Positions 42,501-52,700 of a DNA stretch of 64,000 bases are shown one piece after another. The notes under the pieces are model-generated. The model was not told the DNA's origin. It saw only the letters and a program-made list of their open reading frames with translations, and did not search any database. The position numbers were made by a program, and so were the translations under genes. Origin of the DNA: a virus. How positions within the stretch are numbered: the stretch's first letter is position 1; each line of letters begins with the position of its first letter. The stretch is from positions 1-64,000 of IMG/VR virus record IMGVR_UViG_3300021599_002318; one strand, written 5' to 3'.

Positions 42501-43237
42501 TAGACTACACTTTATCAGATAAACTGAAAATTCAGTATCAAACTGCGAAACCTTTTCCATACATTGTGATTGATAATTTTTTACCAGACTTCTTACTAAA
42601 AAGTTGTTTAGAAGAAATTAAAAAACACAAGAAATGGTTTTCTAATGAAGAAGAATGGGTTGAAGAGTTTGAGAAAAACAAATTATATTACCCAACACAT
42701 TCTACCGATATGGAAGAGTTTAAAAACTACCTTCCTATTACCAATATGATTACAGAGTATATGAATTCAGAACCATTTATTAAATTTTTAGAAAATTTAA
42801 CAGGGTTTGAGAAATTATATAGAGACCCTATAATGTTGGGAGGGGGAATACATAAAATAAATAAAGGGGGTAAGTTATCTATTCACATTGATTATAACCA
42901 ACACCCTGGTAAAAAATGGAAACGTAACTTAAATCTATTACTTTATTTAAATGAAACTTGGTTGAAAGAATGGGGAGGTAATTTAGAGTTATGGGGTGGA
43001 GACCCTTGGAAAAAAGAAATAGAGATAGAACCAATATTCAATAGAGCGGTTATTTTTTCTATTGAAGATGCACCTCATGGGCATCCACTACCATTAAAAA
43101 CACCTGATGATGTGTCAAGATATTCATTAGCACTTTATTACTTCACCGATGAAGAAGTAAAAAACAAACACACAGTTATCTTCTACAAAGAAGAAGAATT
43201 GGGTATAAATGAAACAGATAACTTATTTAAATTTTAA
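42497..43237 (+). CDS. 2OG-Fe(II) oxygenase, prolyl-hydroxylase-like
   Basis: 246 residues. The iron triad is His130-x-Asp132 (LSIHIDYN) and His194 or His196 (APHGHPLP), with Arg208 (VSRYSLALYY) as the 2-oxoglutarate contact; NLLLYLNETW and WGGNLELW complete the jelly-roll pattern of the P4H-type 2OG superfamily. Such enzymes hydroxylate protein residues or oxidise nucleic-acid bases. T4-like cyanophages carry similar genes with unknown targets. It overlaps rnh by four bases, so it is expressed with the replication genes. Confidence 0.85.
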   Translation: MIDYTLSDKLKIQYQTAKPFPYIVIDNFLPDFLLKSCLEEIKKHKKWFSNEEEWVEEFEKNKLYYPTHSTDMEEFKNYLPITNMITEYMNSEPFIKFLENLTGFEKLYRDPIMLGGGIHKINKGGKLSIHIDYNQHPGKKWKRNLNLLLYLNETWLKEWGGNLELWGGDPWKKEIEIEPIFNRAVIFSIEDAPHGHPLPLKTPDDVSRYSLALYYFTDEEVKNKHTVIFYKEEELGINETDNLFKF

Positions 43238-43264
43238 GCAAATACAAACAAAAATTAAACAAAC

Positions 43265-43714
43265 ATGAAAGAGCAAGACAGCACAAAAATGGAATTTCTA
43301 TTGACCCTCAATGAAAACATTGTTGTTCAGAGGTTTTTTAATGTTCGTGGTTACAACCCGAAAGCTAAGAACTCTATGGAACTTTATGGATTCATGAAGG
43401 CATTCAGTGAGGAACTCCATTATTATCTAAAAATGAAGACTGTGATTTACATGATGGATAACAAGGACGCCATCAATGATAATCCAGCAATTATGGAAAC
43501 ATCGTTCACAGAAGGTCCTGAATTTTTCAACCTTTATGTCAAGTTGGGCGACACGACAATTTGTCATAGAAGAATTGATGGAAAACTTTATCCACCAAAA
43601 GTTCGTTATACAGTTGACGTAAGACCATTCTTGAAAGAATTACTTAGAGAATTAACTGACATTTTTTCAGCAAAAAAATTAACTCACGAGTATTTGGAAT
43701 TTGACCTTATCTAA
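43265..43714 (+). CDS. 149-residue protein of unknown function in the replication operon
   Basis: Begins MKEQDSTKMEFLLTLNENIVVQRFFNVRGYN. A mixed helix/strand protein with one Cys and a helical C-terminus (FLKELLRELTDIFSAKKLTHEYLEFDLI). I recognise no family. It lies between the oxygenase and the replicative helicase with short spacers and an A-rich leader, so a role in replication is likely from context only. It does not resemble UvsY or gp59 by eye. Confidence 0.7.
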   Translation: MKEQDSTKMEFLLTLNENIVVQRFFNVRGYNPKAKNSMELYGFMKAFSEELHYYLKMKTVIYMMDNKDAINDNPAIMETSFTEGPEFFNLYVKLGDTTICHRRIDGKLYPPKVRYTVDVRPFLKELLRELTDIFSAKKLTHEYLEFDLI

Positions 43715-43753
43715 GGACTATTTAAATTATAAGGGGGGAATCACAGAGAGTTT

Positions 43754-45133
43754 ATGAATAAGAATTTTGACTACTTAGGTAATACATTTCAGATACAATT
43801 AATAAATCAAATAATCCTTGATAAGGACTTTTCAAGTTCAATCTTGGATGTTATTGAGAGTTCATATTTCGATAACAAATACTTTAAAATCATTATTCAA
43901 ATGATTAAAGAGTATTATGTAAAATATGAATCAACACCAAACTTCGAAACTTTAGAACAAATTATAAAGTCCGAGGTTAGTCAAGAACTTGTAGCTAAAA
44001 TTGTTTTAGATACTCTCAATCAAGTAAAAGATGCACCATTAGAAGGAACTCAGTTCGTTCAAGAGAAGGCATTGAAATTCTGTAAACAACAAGAGTTACA
44101 GAAAGCAATGGACAAGGCACAAAAGATAATCACTGAGGGTGATTTCGAATCCTACGATAAAGTCGAAGGTCTTGTTAGAGAGGCTCTTCAAGTTGGTGAA
44201 ATCGAGAAAGGACAATCAGACGTATTCAACGATTTGGAAAATGTTCTTGTTGAAGATTATAGACACCCAATTCCAATGGGTATTGCAGGAATTGACAAAC
44301 TACTCAAAGGTGGTTTAGCGAAAGGTGAGATTGGTGTTATCTTGGCACCAACAGGTGTTGGTAAGACAACCGTCCTCACAAAAATTTCTAATACAGCTTT
44401 CAATATGGGATATAACGTTCTTCAAATATTTTTTGAGGACAACCCAAAAATTATCCAAAGAAAACATTTTACCATTTGGACTGGCATAGAACCCGATAAC
44501 TTGGTTTTCCATAAAGAAAAAGTTATGGAAAAAATTACTGAGATTAAGGAAACGATGCAAAACAAATTAGTTCTTAAGAAATTAGCTTCAGATACAATGA
44601 CCATGAATCAAATAAAGAATCAGGTCAGAAAAATGATAGCGGATGGAACAAGGATTGATATGATAGTAATGGACTATATTGATTGTGTTCTACCAGAATC
44701 AAGTGCTAAAGACGAATGGAAAGCCGAAGGTTCAATTATGAGAGCATTCGAAGCCATGTGTCATGAACTTGACATAGCTGGTTGGACAGCAACCCAAGGT
44801 AATAGAAGTTCAATCTCATCTGAGGTTGTTACTACTGACCAAATGGGAGGTTCAATTAAGAAAGCCCAAGTCGGTCACGTCATCATAACCGTGGCAAAAA
44901 CACTACAACAAAAAGAAATGAACTTAGCAACTATTGCAATTACTAAGTCTCGTTTAGGTAAAGATGGTGTTGTATTCGAAAACTGTAAATTCAACAACGA
45001 ATTACTTGAAATAGATACGGAATCATCTGTAACCTTCTTAGGTTTTGAAGAACAACAAGAAGAAAGAAAAAGAGATAGAGTTAAGGAGCTTCTCGAGAAA
45101 AGAAAAGAAAGAGAGCAACAAAAAAATCCATAA
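43754..45133 (+). CDS. 41: replicative DNA helicase, DnaB/gp41 family
   Basis: 459 residues (T4 gp41 is 475). The N-terminal helical domain (1-165) is followed by a RecA-like motor: Walker A APTGVGKTT at about 199-207, FFEDNPK (motif 1a region), Walker B MIVMDYIDCVLP near 300, and the QGNRSSISS and AITKSRLGKDG blocks near 350 and 397. It unwinds DNA 5'-3' at the fork. The C-terminus is a charged coil. It is the last replication-fork gene before the reductase leader; no primase gene is seen in the window. Confidence 0.9.
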   Translation: MNKNFDYLGNTFQIQLINQIILDKDFSSSILDVIESSYFDNKYFKIIIQMIKEYYVKYESTPNFETLEQIIKSEVSQELVAKIVLDTLNQVKDAPLEGTQFVQEKALKFCKQQELQKAMDKAQKIITEGDFESYDKVEGLVREALQVGEIEKGQSDVFNDLENVLVEDYRHPIPMGIAGIDKLLKGGLAKGEIGVILAPTGVGKTTVLTKISNTAFNMGYNVLQIFFEDNPKIIQRKHFTIWTGIEPDNLVFHKEKVMEKITEIKETMQNKLVLKKLASDTMTMNQIKNQVRKMIADGTRIDMIVMDYIDCVLPESSAKDEWKAEGSIMRAFEAMCHELDIAGWTATQGNRSSISSEVVTTDQMGGSIKKAQVGHVIITVAKTLQQKEMNLATIAITKSRLGKDGVVFENCKFNNELLEIDTESSVTFLGFEEQQEERKRDRVKELLEKRKEREQQKNP

Positions 45134-45182
45134 TTAAATATCTACTTTATAACAAAAAAACTTATTTTTTTTTAATTAATTT

Positions 45183-45241
45183 TGTGGTCGGAAAGTGTTC
45201 GACCGCATATTTATCATAAAAATCGACGATTTTTTGATAAA
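45183..45241 (+). promoter_or_regulatory. two-hairpin leader of the ribonucleotide reductase gene
   Basis: TGTGGTCG (45183-45190) pairs with CGACCGCA (45200-45207). A second stem pairs TTTATCA (45210-45216) and AAAATC (45219-45224) with GATTTT (45228-45233) and TGATAAA (45235-45241) around GAC. The late-type motif (45208-45214) lies between and inside these stems, so transcripts starting upstream would fold both, while a transcript from the motif would lose the first. No cobalamin-riboswitch signature is seen. Confidence 0.45.
45208..45214 (+). promoter_or_regulatory. late-type motif TATTTAT
   Basis: It lies 53 bases before the reductase ATG and overlaps the 5' arm of the second leader hairpin. 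Confidence 0.4.
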
Positions 45242-45267
45242 AACTTACACAACAAAAACTACAAAAA

Positions 45268-47130
45268 ATGGACATTTCGAACAGGATTTTATCGGAGATT
45301 ACAGTATACATGAAGTATGCTAAGTATATTCCCGAACTTAAGAGAAGAGAAACGTGGCAAGAATTAGTCACAAGAAACATGGAGATGCATATCAAAAAGT
45401 ATCCCAAACTAGAAGAAGAAATCAGAGAGAACTATAAATACGTTTATAGAAAACAAGTTCTTCCTTCAATGAGGTCAATGCAATTTGCAGGTAAACCCAT
45501 TGAAATTTCTCCAAACAGAATTTACAACTGTGCATTTGCACCGATTGATGATTGGAGAGTATTTTCTGAAATCATGTTCTTACTCTTAGGTGGAACAGGT
45601 GTTGGATACTCAGTTCAAAAACACCATGTTGAGTTGTTACCTGAGGTTAGAAAACCAAATAAAGAGAGAGGTAGAAGATGGTTAGTTGCAGACTCTATCG
45701 AGGGATGGGCTGATGCTGTTAAAGTATTAGTCAAGTCATACTTCTTTGGTGGTTCTCATATCGAGTTTGATTATAGTGATATCAGACCAAAAGGTGCTAG
45801 ACTTGTAACATCGGGTGGTAAGGCTCCTGGTCCTCAACCACTGAAAGAATGTCTAATCAAATTAGAAGGTATTTTAGAAGCGAAAGAAGATGGAGAAAAA
45901 TTAACTCCAATCGAAGTTCATGACATGGTATGTCACATTGCGGACGCAGTGTTAGCTGGTGGTATCAGAAGAGCGGCTTTGATTTGTTTATTCTCAGCAA
46001 CTGATGAAGATATGATTGGTTGTAAAAGTGGTGCTTGGTGGGAACAAAATCCACAAAGAGGAAGAGCTAATAACTCAGCAGTATTGATGAGACACAAAAT
46101 TACAAAGGACTATTTTATGGACCTTTGGAAAAGAATCGAAGCAAGTGGTGCTGGCGAACCTGGTATCTACTTAAGTAATGACAAAGATTGGGGAACTAAC
46201 CCATGTTGTGAAATTGCACTTCGTCCTTTCCAATTCTGTAACTTGACTGAAGTGAACGTTTCAAATGTCGTATCTCAAGAAGATTACGAAGATAGAGTTA
46301 AGGCTGCTTCTTTCATTGGCACTCTTCAGGCAGGATATACTGATTTCCATTATCTAAGACCAATTTGGCAAAGAACTACAGAAAAAGATGCCCTTATTGG
46401 TATCTCAATGACAGGAATTGGCTCAGGAGCGGTTATGGGTCTCAACATGAAATCAGCGGCTAAAGTGGTAAAAGAAGAAAATGAAAGAGTAACATCCCTA
46501 ATTGGTATTAATAAGTCGGCTAGAACCACAACAGTAAAACCGGCAGGAACTACCTCACTAACACTTGGAACTTCATCAGGTATTCACGCATGGCATAACG
46601 ATTACTATATCAGAAGAGTTAGAGTTGGTAAAAACGAAGCAATATACACACACCTAAAGAATAATCATCCTGAACTTGTTGAAGATGAATATTTCAGACC
46701 ACATGACACTGCAGTTATTAGTATACCACAAAAGGCACCTGAAGGGTCTATCTTAAGAAATGAATCACCCATTCAACTCTTAGAAAGAGTTAAAAAGGTT
46801 CAACAAGAATGGATTAAACCAGGTCATAGAAATGGTTCAAATGCACATAACGTATCTGCAACAGTTTCTATTCGTGAACATGAATGGCCGGCAGTTGGTG
46901 AATGGATGTGGGAAAATAAGGAACATTATAATGGACTTTCAGTTTTACCTTACAATGGTGGAACATATATTCAAGCACCTTTTGAAGATTGCACAAAAGA
47001 AAAATACGAAGAGCTATTACAAACGCTAAAAGATGTTGATTTGTCAAAAATTGTTGAAAATGATGATGATACTGATTTAAGTGGAGAACTAGCATGTGCT
47101 GGAGGAGCTTGTGAGATTACATTGGTATAA
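45268..47130 (+). CDS. nrdJ: B12-dependent class II ribonucleotide reductase (monomeric)
   Basis: 620 residues (Lactobacillus RTPR is 739). It reduces ribonucleoside triphosphates to deoxy forms using adenosylcobalamin. KYAKYIPELKRRETW at the start and LLGGTGVGYSVQKHHV near 110 are the monomeric class II signatures. The active-site stretch NPCCEI near 310 gives Asn, thiyl Cys and Glu; redox partners are the Cys near 87 (NRIYNCAFAP) and that in FQFCNL. The C-terminal shuttle pair is Cys610 and Cys615 (CAGGAC). No intein or insertion. It needs B12 but no oxygen, so it works in any oxygen state. Confidence 0.95.
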   Translation: MDISNRILSEITVYMKYAKYIPELKRRETWQELVTRNMEMHIKKYPKLEEEIRENYKYVYRKQVLPSMRSMQFAGKPIEISPNRIYNCAFAPIDDWRVFSEIMFLLLGGTGVGYSVQKHHVELLPEVRKPNKERGRRWLVADSIEGWADAVKVLVKSYFFGGSHIEFDYSDIRPKGARLVTSGGKAPGPQPLKECLIKLEGILEAKEDGEKLTPIEVHDMVCHIADAVLAGGIRRAALICLFSATDEDMIGCKSGAWWEQNPQRGRANNSAVLMRHKITKDYFMDLWKRIEASGAGEPGIYLSNDKDWGTNPCCEIALRPFQFCNLTEVNVSNVVSQEDYEDRVKAASFIGTLQAGYTDFHYLRPIWQRTTEKDALIGISMTGIGSGAVMGLNMKSAAKVVKEENERVTSLIGINKSARTTTVKPAGTTSLTLGTSSGIHAWHNDYYIRRVRVGKNEAIYTHLKNNHPELVEDEYFRPHDTAVISIPQKAPEGSILRNESPIQLLERVKKVQQEWIKPGHRNGSNAHNVSATVSIREHEWPAVGEWMWENKEHYNGLSVLPYNGGTYIQAPFEDCTKEKYEELLQTLKDVDLSKIVENDDDTDLSGELACAGGACEITLV

Positions 47131-47133
47131 CCT

Positions 47134-47322
47134 ATGAAAAATAATGAAGATAAAAGGGTCGAGCCTAAAAAACTTGACCCTTCTTATTTCTACGAAGAGA
47201 ACGGTAGAATAGTGTTCACAGAGAATTATCACACTAACAGAGGATATTGTTGTGGAAATAATTGTAGACATTGTCCATTCGAACCGAGAGCTGAAAGAGG
47301 AAATACTATATTAAAAAAATAA
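47134..47322 (+). CDS. DUF5522-type Cys-rich small protein
   Basis: 62 residues. DPSYFYEENGRIVFTENYH followed by RGYCCGNNCRHCPF is the hallmark of DUF5522, a short family found mainly in Bacteroidota. The CCxxxCxxC arrangement suggests a metal site. It follows the reductase by three bases, so it may be co-transcribed with it. Function unknown. Presence of this family in a phage is a hint to the host. Confidence 0.8.
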   Translation: MKNNEDKRVEPKKLDPSYFYEENGRIVFTENYHTNRGYCCGNNCRHCPFEPRAERGNTILKK

Positions 47323-47330
47323 TCCAACTA

Positions 47331-47337
47331 TATTTAT
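47331..47337 (+). promoter_or_regulatory. late-type motif TATTTAT
   Basis: It lies 5 bases before the gp25-like ATG and marks the return from the replication module to virion genes. Confidence 0.6.
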
Positions 47338-47342
47338 ACAAT

Positions 47343-47813
47343 ATGGCAGATGGAATTACATATGGTATAAATTTCCCCTTTAGGGATTCGAGGAAAGGAG
47401 ACTACTTAGCACTTACTGAATTTGAGGCTCAGGAAATCAAAGCTGACCTTCTACATTTAATTCTTACAAGAAAGGGTTCGAGATATTTTCTACCAGAATT
47501 CGGAACGAGACTTTATGAATTTATATTTGAACCTTTCGATGGGTTGACATTTGCAGCAATCGAATCAGATATCAGAGATGCGGTTTCCCAATTTATGCCA
47601 GAGTTACTTTTGAATAATATAACAATAGAACCTGCTGATATCCAAGAGGAAATCGATTCAGCCAATACTCCAAACATCGCAGGTCCTGGTGATATATCAA
47701 TATATCGTTTCCCGGGTAAAGGGACTTCTGAATATACCGCAAAATTAAGAATTGACTATTCAACCGAAAGGAATGCGTTTGGTCAAAGTGATTTTATAAT
47801 TGTCAATATTTAA
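47343..47813 (+). CDS. 25: baseplate wedge protein, T4 gp25-like
   Basis: 156 residues (T4 gp25 is 132). GINFPFRDSRKGDYL, then EIKADLLHLILTRKGSRYFLPEFGTRLYEFIFEP, is the GPW/gp25 family core, including the E-F-G-(T/S)-x-L motif. This protein joins the sheath to the inner baseplate. First gene of the second baseplate operon, five bases before gp6. Confidence 0.95.
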   Translation: MADGITYGINFPFRDSRKGDYLALTEFEAQEIKADLLHLILTRKGSRYFLPEFGTRLYEFIFEPFDGLTFAAIESDIRDAVSQFMPELLLNNITIEPADIQEEIDSANTPNIAGPGDISIYRFPGKGTSEYTAKLRIDYSTERNAFGQSDFIIVNI

Positions 47814-47818
47814 AATAG

Positions 47819-49657
47819 ATGGCGAACAGAAAAATATCATATACTACAAGAGATTATCAAGCAATAAGAACCGAGCTTCTTAATTACGTCAGAACATTCT
47901 ACCCTGAATTAATTCAGGACTTTAATGATGCATCTGTTTTTTCAGTGTTCTTAGACATGAATGCCGCGATTGCCGACAATTTACATTACAATATCGATAG
48001 AAGTATTCAAGAAACAGTATTACAATACGCACAACAAAGGTCATCTGTTTATAACATAGCAAGAACTTATGGATTAAAGGTTCCTGGTCAAAGACCTTCA
48101 GTTGCACTTGTTGACTTTTCAATTACCGTTCCAGCCTTTGGAGACAAAGAAGATGAAAGATACCTCGGAGTTTTAACGAGAGGTTCACAGTTTACCGGTG
48201 GTGGGATTGTTTTTGAAAATATTAATGATATTGATTTTGCATCACCATACAACTCTCAAGGTTTTCCAAACAGATTGAAGATACCAAATTTCAACGCAAA
48301 CAATGTCTTGATAAATTATACAATTACCAAGAGAGAACTTGTCGTAAATGGTATTACAAAGGTTTTCAAAAGGGTTATTACCCCGAATGATGTAAGACCA
48401 TTCTTAGAGTTATTCCTACCTGAAAAAAATGTTCTAGGTATCACAAGTGTATTGTTGAAAAATGGAACTGAATATACTAACATCCCTTCAGTTGCTGAAT
48501 TCTTGGGGGCACAGAATAGGTGGTATGAAGTTGACTCATTGGCCGAAGACAGAATCTTTGTTGAAGACCCGACCAAAGTTTCAGACCAGCCTGGTATAAA
48601 AGTAGGAAGATATATTCAAACTCAGAATAGGTTTATTTCAGAATACACAGCCGAAGGATTCAAAAAATTAACTTTCGGAGGCGGAACAAATACCGCACAA
48701 GATGCATTAGATGAATTTACAACTTTAGGTTTGACTGCTGAAATACAAAGATACTCTAATAATATGTCTTTGGGTGCGGCTTTAGTCCCTAATTCGACAC
48801 TGTTTATTCAATATAGAATCGGTGGTGGATTGGCAACAAACTTGGGAACAAATGTAATCAATCAAATCGGAACGGTTTCGTTTTATGTTAACGGACCATC
48901 AGAATCGACTAATTCGTCAGTGGTTAACTCATTGAGATGTAATAACGTAACAGCAGCTGTTGGAGGTGCTGGAGTTCCAACAGTAGAAGAGGTTAGAAAC
49001 TATGTTTCATTCAACTTTTCGGCACAAAAAAGAGCTGTTACGGTTCAAGATTATGAATCATTGATAAGAACAATGCCATCACAATATGGTGCACCTGCCA
49101 AAGTTTCAATTACCGAAAATGATAATAAGATTCTCATCCAATTATTATCATATGACACCTCAGGAAAACTAACAAGTATTGTCTCAAACACGTTGAGACA
49201 AAATGTTGCAACTTATCTTTCTAATTACAGAATGATGAACGACTATATTTCGATTTTGACTGCAGAAGTAATTGACCTTTCTTTTGAAATTTCAATTGTT
49301 CTCGACTCCGCACAAAATTCAGGACAAGTTATTACCGCTGTAGTGGATAGAATCTCTGCATACATGGACCCACTCGGAAGAGAAATGGGTCAGAATGTAA
49401 ATTTATCTGAACTCGAAAGTATTGTTCAAAACCAAAACGGAGTTCTGACAGTTGCTGACGTAAAAGTTTTTAATAAAGTAGGTGGTCAATATTCTTCAGC
49501 CGAAACGTCAATGGAATATTCAGACCCAGAAACAAAACAGATACAACCTGTAGACAATACAATCTTTGCACAACCCTCACAGGTTTACCAAGTTAGATAC
49601 CCAACAAAAGATATCAAAATCTTAGTTAAGAATTTCCAATCTGTAACCTTTTCTTAA
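47819..49657 (+). CDS. 6: baseplate wedge protein, T4 gp6/gpJ-like
   Basis: 612 residues (T4 gp6 is 660). SYTTRDYQAIRTELLNYVRTFYPELIQDFNDASVFSVFLD-type opening (residues about 6-46), the R-A-V-T-V-Q-D-Y-E-S motif near 404 and the C-terminal dimerisation region mark the baseplate J-like family. gp6 forms the inner ring that transmits the contraction signal. It follows gp25 as in most contractile tails. Confidence 0.95.
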   Translation: MANRKISYTTRDYQAIRTELLNYVRTFYPELIQDFNDASVFSVFLDMNAAIADNLHYNIDRSIQETVLQYAQQRSSVYNIARTYGLKVPGQRPSVALVDFSITVPAFGDKEDERYLGVLTRGSQFTGGGIVFENINDIDFASPYNSQGFPNRLKIPNFNANNVLINYTITKRELVVNGITKVFKRVITPNDVRPFLELFLPEKNVLGITSVLLKNGTEYTNIPSVAEFLGAQNRWYEVDSLAEDRIFVEDPTKVSDQPGIKVGRYIQTQNRFISEYTAEGFKKLTFGGGTNTAQDALDEFTTLGLTAEIQRYSNNMSLGAALVPNSTLFIQYRIGGGLATNLGTNVINQIGTVSFYVNGPSESTNSSVVNSLRCNNVTAAVGGAGVPTVEEVRNYVSFNFSAQKRAVTVQDYESLIRTMPSQYGAPAKVSITENDNKILIQLLSYDTSGKLTSIVSNTLRQNVATYLSNYRMMNDYISILTAEVIDLSFEISIVLDSAQNSGQVITAVVDRISAYMDPLGREMGQNVNLSELESIVQNQNGVLTVADVKVFNKVGGQYSSAETSMEYSDPETKQIQPVDNTIFAQPSQVYQVRYPTKDIKILVKNFQSVTFS

Positions 49658-49730
49658 TTAGTTTATTTCGTAATCAATTCACTTATTTTTAAGTGGTGTG
49701 TGATTTCGTCTTTGAAAATTACAGTTAAAC

Positions 49731-49737
49731 TATTTAT
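49731..49737 (+). promoter_or_regulatory. late-type motif TATTTAT
   Basis: It lies 14 bases before ATG 49752. A small CACTTA/TAAGTG hairpin (49680-49695) precedes it but has no T run. Confidence 0.55.
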
Positions 49738-49751
49738 TGAAAAACTAGTTG

Positions 49752-52700
49752 ATGGGTCAATCCTATAGAATAAGAACCGAATTAGGTGTAAACAAAACAA
49801 TTAATGTTCAACTCGACCAAGACTTTGAATTTTTAGAAATTCTGTCTTTGACAATACAACAAACGGATGTTTATATAAGAGCTTGTGCTGATTACGGTGT
49901 GGTTGTAGGAAGAGTTACTGCTAATAACGGATTTGGATTACCCAACGCAAGGGTCTCGGTTTTTGTTCCTATCACTGAGGTAGACCAATCGAACCCTATC
50001 ATTTCAAGTATATATCCTTATAAGTCTCCTGAAGACAAAAATGAAGATGGATATCGATACAATCTCCTACCTTACGAAAGGTCACATAGCGGACACAATC
50101 CTACAGGAACTTTACCAAGTAGGCTTGATGCATTGACCGCGTCTACGGTTGTTGAGTTATACGATAGGTATTACAAATTTACCGCAAAAACAAACGAAAG
50201 TGGGGACTACATGATAATGGGAGTTCCGGTTGGTAATCAACAATTTGTGATGGACGTTGATTTGTCGGACATGGGTGAATTCTCATTGACACCACAAGAT
50301 TTAATTAGAATTGGAAGGGCAACGGAATCACAAGTGGCGGGAAATAGATTTAGAAGCTCAACTGATTTGAATTCTCTTCCTCAAATTGTAAATTTGAATA
50401 GAACAATTGAAGTTAGTCCTTTATGGGGTGACCCTGATGTTTGTCAAATAGCAATCAACCGACTTGATTTTGATTTGAGGGATGATGCAAACATTGACAT
50501 ACAGCCTACTTCTGTTTTCATGGGTTCGGTTTATTCCACACCTGACAAGTTTAGGTTAAGACCCGATTTGAAATTAGGTTCTATAACAATAAGGGGTGGT
50601 AAACCGAGAGATAATTTCGGTAACCTATGTTCACTTGTTGCAGGACCTGGTCAAATACTTGCAGTAAGACAAACAATTAATACTGACTTGAGCGGCAATC
50701 CAATTCTTGAAGAATACAGATTGGAACAAAGTGGAAATTTAATAGACGAAAATGGGGTATGGTTGGTAGAACTCCCAATGAATTTGGATTATTTAGTCAC
50801 AAACGAGTTTGGTGAAAAAATTCTATCAAACGACCCAACGATTGGAATTCCCACTAAGGGAAAATATAGATTTAAAATTAAATGGCAACAATCAAATAGT
50901 CTAAGTGAATCTGTCAAAAGACCGTATTTTTTAGTTCCAAACGTTAGAGAGTATGGTTGGAGTAGCACTGCGGTTGACCCAAACAATCCTAATGTTAACC
51001 CTCCTTTACAACAAAGAAATCAACTAAAAAGTTCTTATTATTTTGGGCTAGATTGGTCAGGTTATACTAACGGGTTTTCTGTTCAGGACGCAACAACAAA
51101 ACTTAATGAGATGATAAACTGTGAAGACACATTTTATCAATTCGAATATAATAGAGTTTATACAGTTTCAGGTTTGATAGACCAATATAAAGATGGGGGT
51201 AGAGGAAGGTTTATAGGAATCAAAGAAATTGATGATGATTCATGTTCTGACACAGTGAATAAATTTCCGGTAAACGAAGGGTTCAAAAACTTTGACTTTT
51301 TATTTTTTATTGTCTCACTTTTACTTCAACTCCTTCAGATTGTTTCAATCCCACTTTTAATTGCACTCCATTTTATAGTCTTCTTTTTAAATCTTTTGTT
51401 GGGTTTGAAAAATATCCTTATTGGTTTATTTGCGGCTTTAGTTGGATATCATTTATACCTTTTCGGAAAAGGTGTTATTAAAGGTATTAAACTTTATATT
51501 GAAGCTGGTAAGTTAACTGCGGCTGGTGCAAACTTGGTTGGAACTGGAGTTGCATCTATTGCTGGTGCTGCTTTAAAATTTTTGGCAGGTCAAAAAACTA
51601 CAGAAGCAAAAGATACTTTAGCAATTGCAGGGAAAAACTTAGCAATTTCAATAAAATATGGATTATCTATTTTTGCTATAAATAAAATATACCAAATTTT
51701 CCGAGGTCAGAAAATAAAAGTTATATCCCTACCGGTATTAACATATCCAGACTGCCAAGGTTGCGAGTGTAAACCAAAAGATATATCTCAAGACCAATCA
51801 TTAACATCAAGTCAAAGTGGATTACTCTCAAGATTCTCAGATTCAATTCAATATTATGAAAAATTATTAGCAAGCCCTTATGTTCAGTCGTTCGATGAGG
51901 ATAGTAGAGATGCGGTGGCACTTGCATTCGCAAGTGCTGCGGGTGGAAATGACGGTGACCCATTCAGTAGAAACTCATACAAGGTTATGGATTCAGGGGA
52001 TGATGGTAGTATTTTTATAGATGGTTGTCCTGTTGATTTTTTCGCTTACTCAAATTATCTCCCCTTAGGTGAAAGAGTTAATATTTTTAACACGAGAAAA
52101 AAATATTTTGATGGTGTTAATCGTATCAAAGTTACATTTAATTCACCAAATAATTTGGTTAATCACTTGGATAATACACTTACAATCTTTTTGTCAGACA
52201 AACTTGAAACTGGCACATTGTTAAGTTTTGTTAACCCCTTAGATACAACCGACGTTAACTTTAATTTCACAGGAAATACACCACAAACAAGTGGTATTTA
52301 TGGACAGGCTCTTAATCCTGGTCCATCAACATATAATGTGGGATATTGTGACCCTAACAACCCTTATAGTAACCTCACAACAACCTACCAATTAAATAGA
52401 GGTTCCGAGATAACGGGGTATACATATCCGGCGGATATCGAATATTATCAAGTAATTACTGCACTAACAATAAATCAAGCGATAAACTTATTTGGTGGAG
52501 CTCCAGATGAATCTTTACCGCAAATTGTAAATTCAGGGACGGTTATTATTGGAAATAATCAGAAACACATTAAAATTCTTGGTATTTGTATCAACACTGG
52601 TTGGCTCAACGGATATTACACCAACGAAATTCCTTATTCACAAATTTTCCAAGATTATGGAAATCAGTATATCACAATCTTACAAAGAGGTGTTGACCCG

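Noticed and set aside
45134-45267. Cobalamin riboswitch before the B12-dependent reductase
   Set aside because: The spacer is short and lacks a recognisable B12 box and the multi-stem core; only two simple hairpins are seen.
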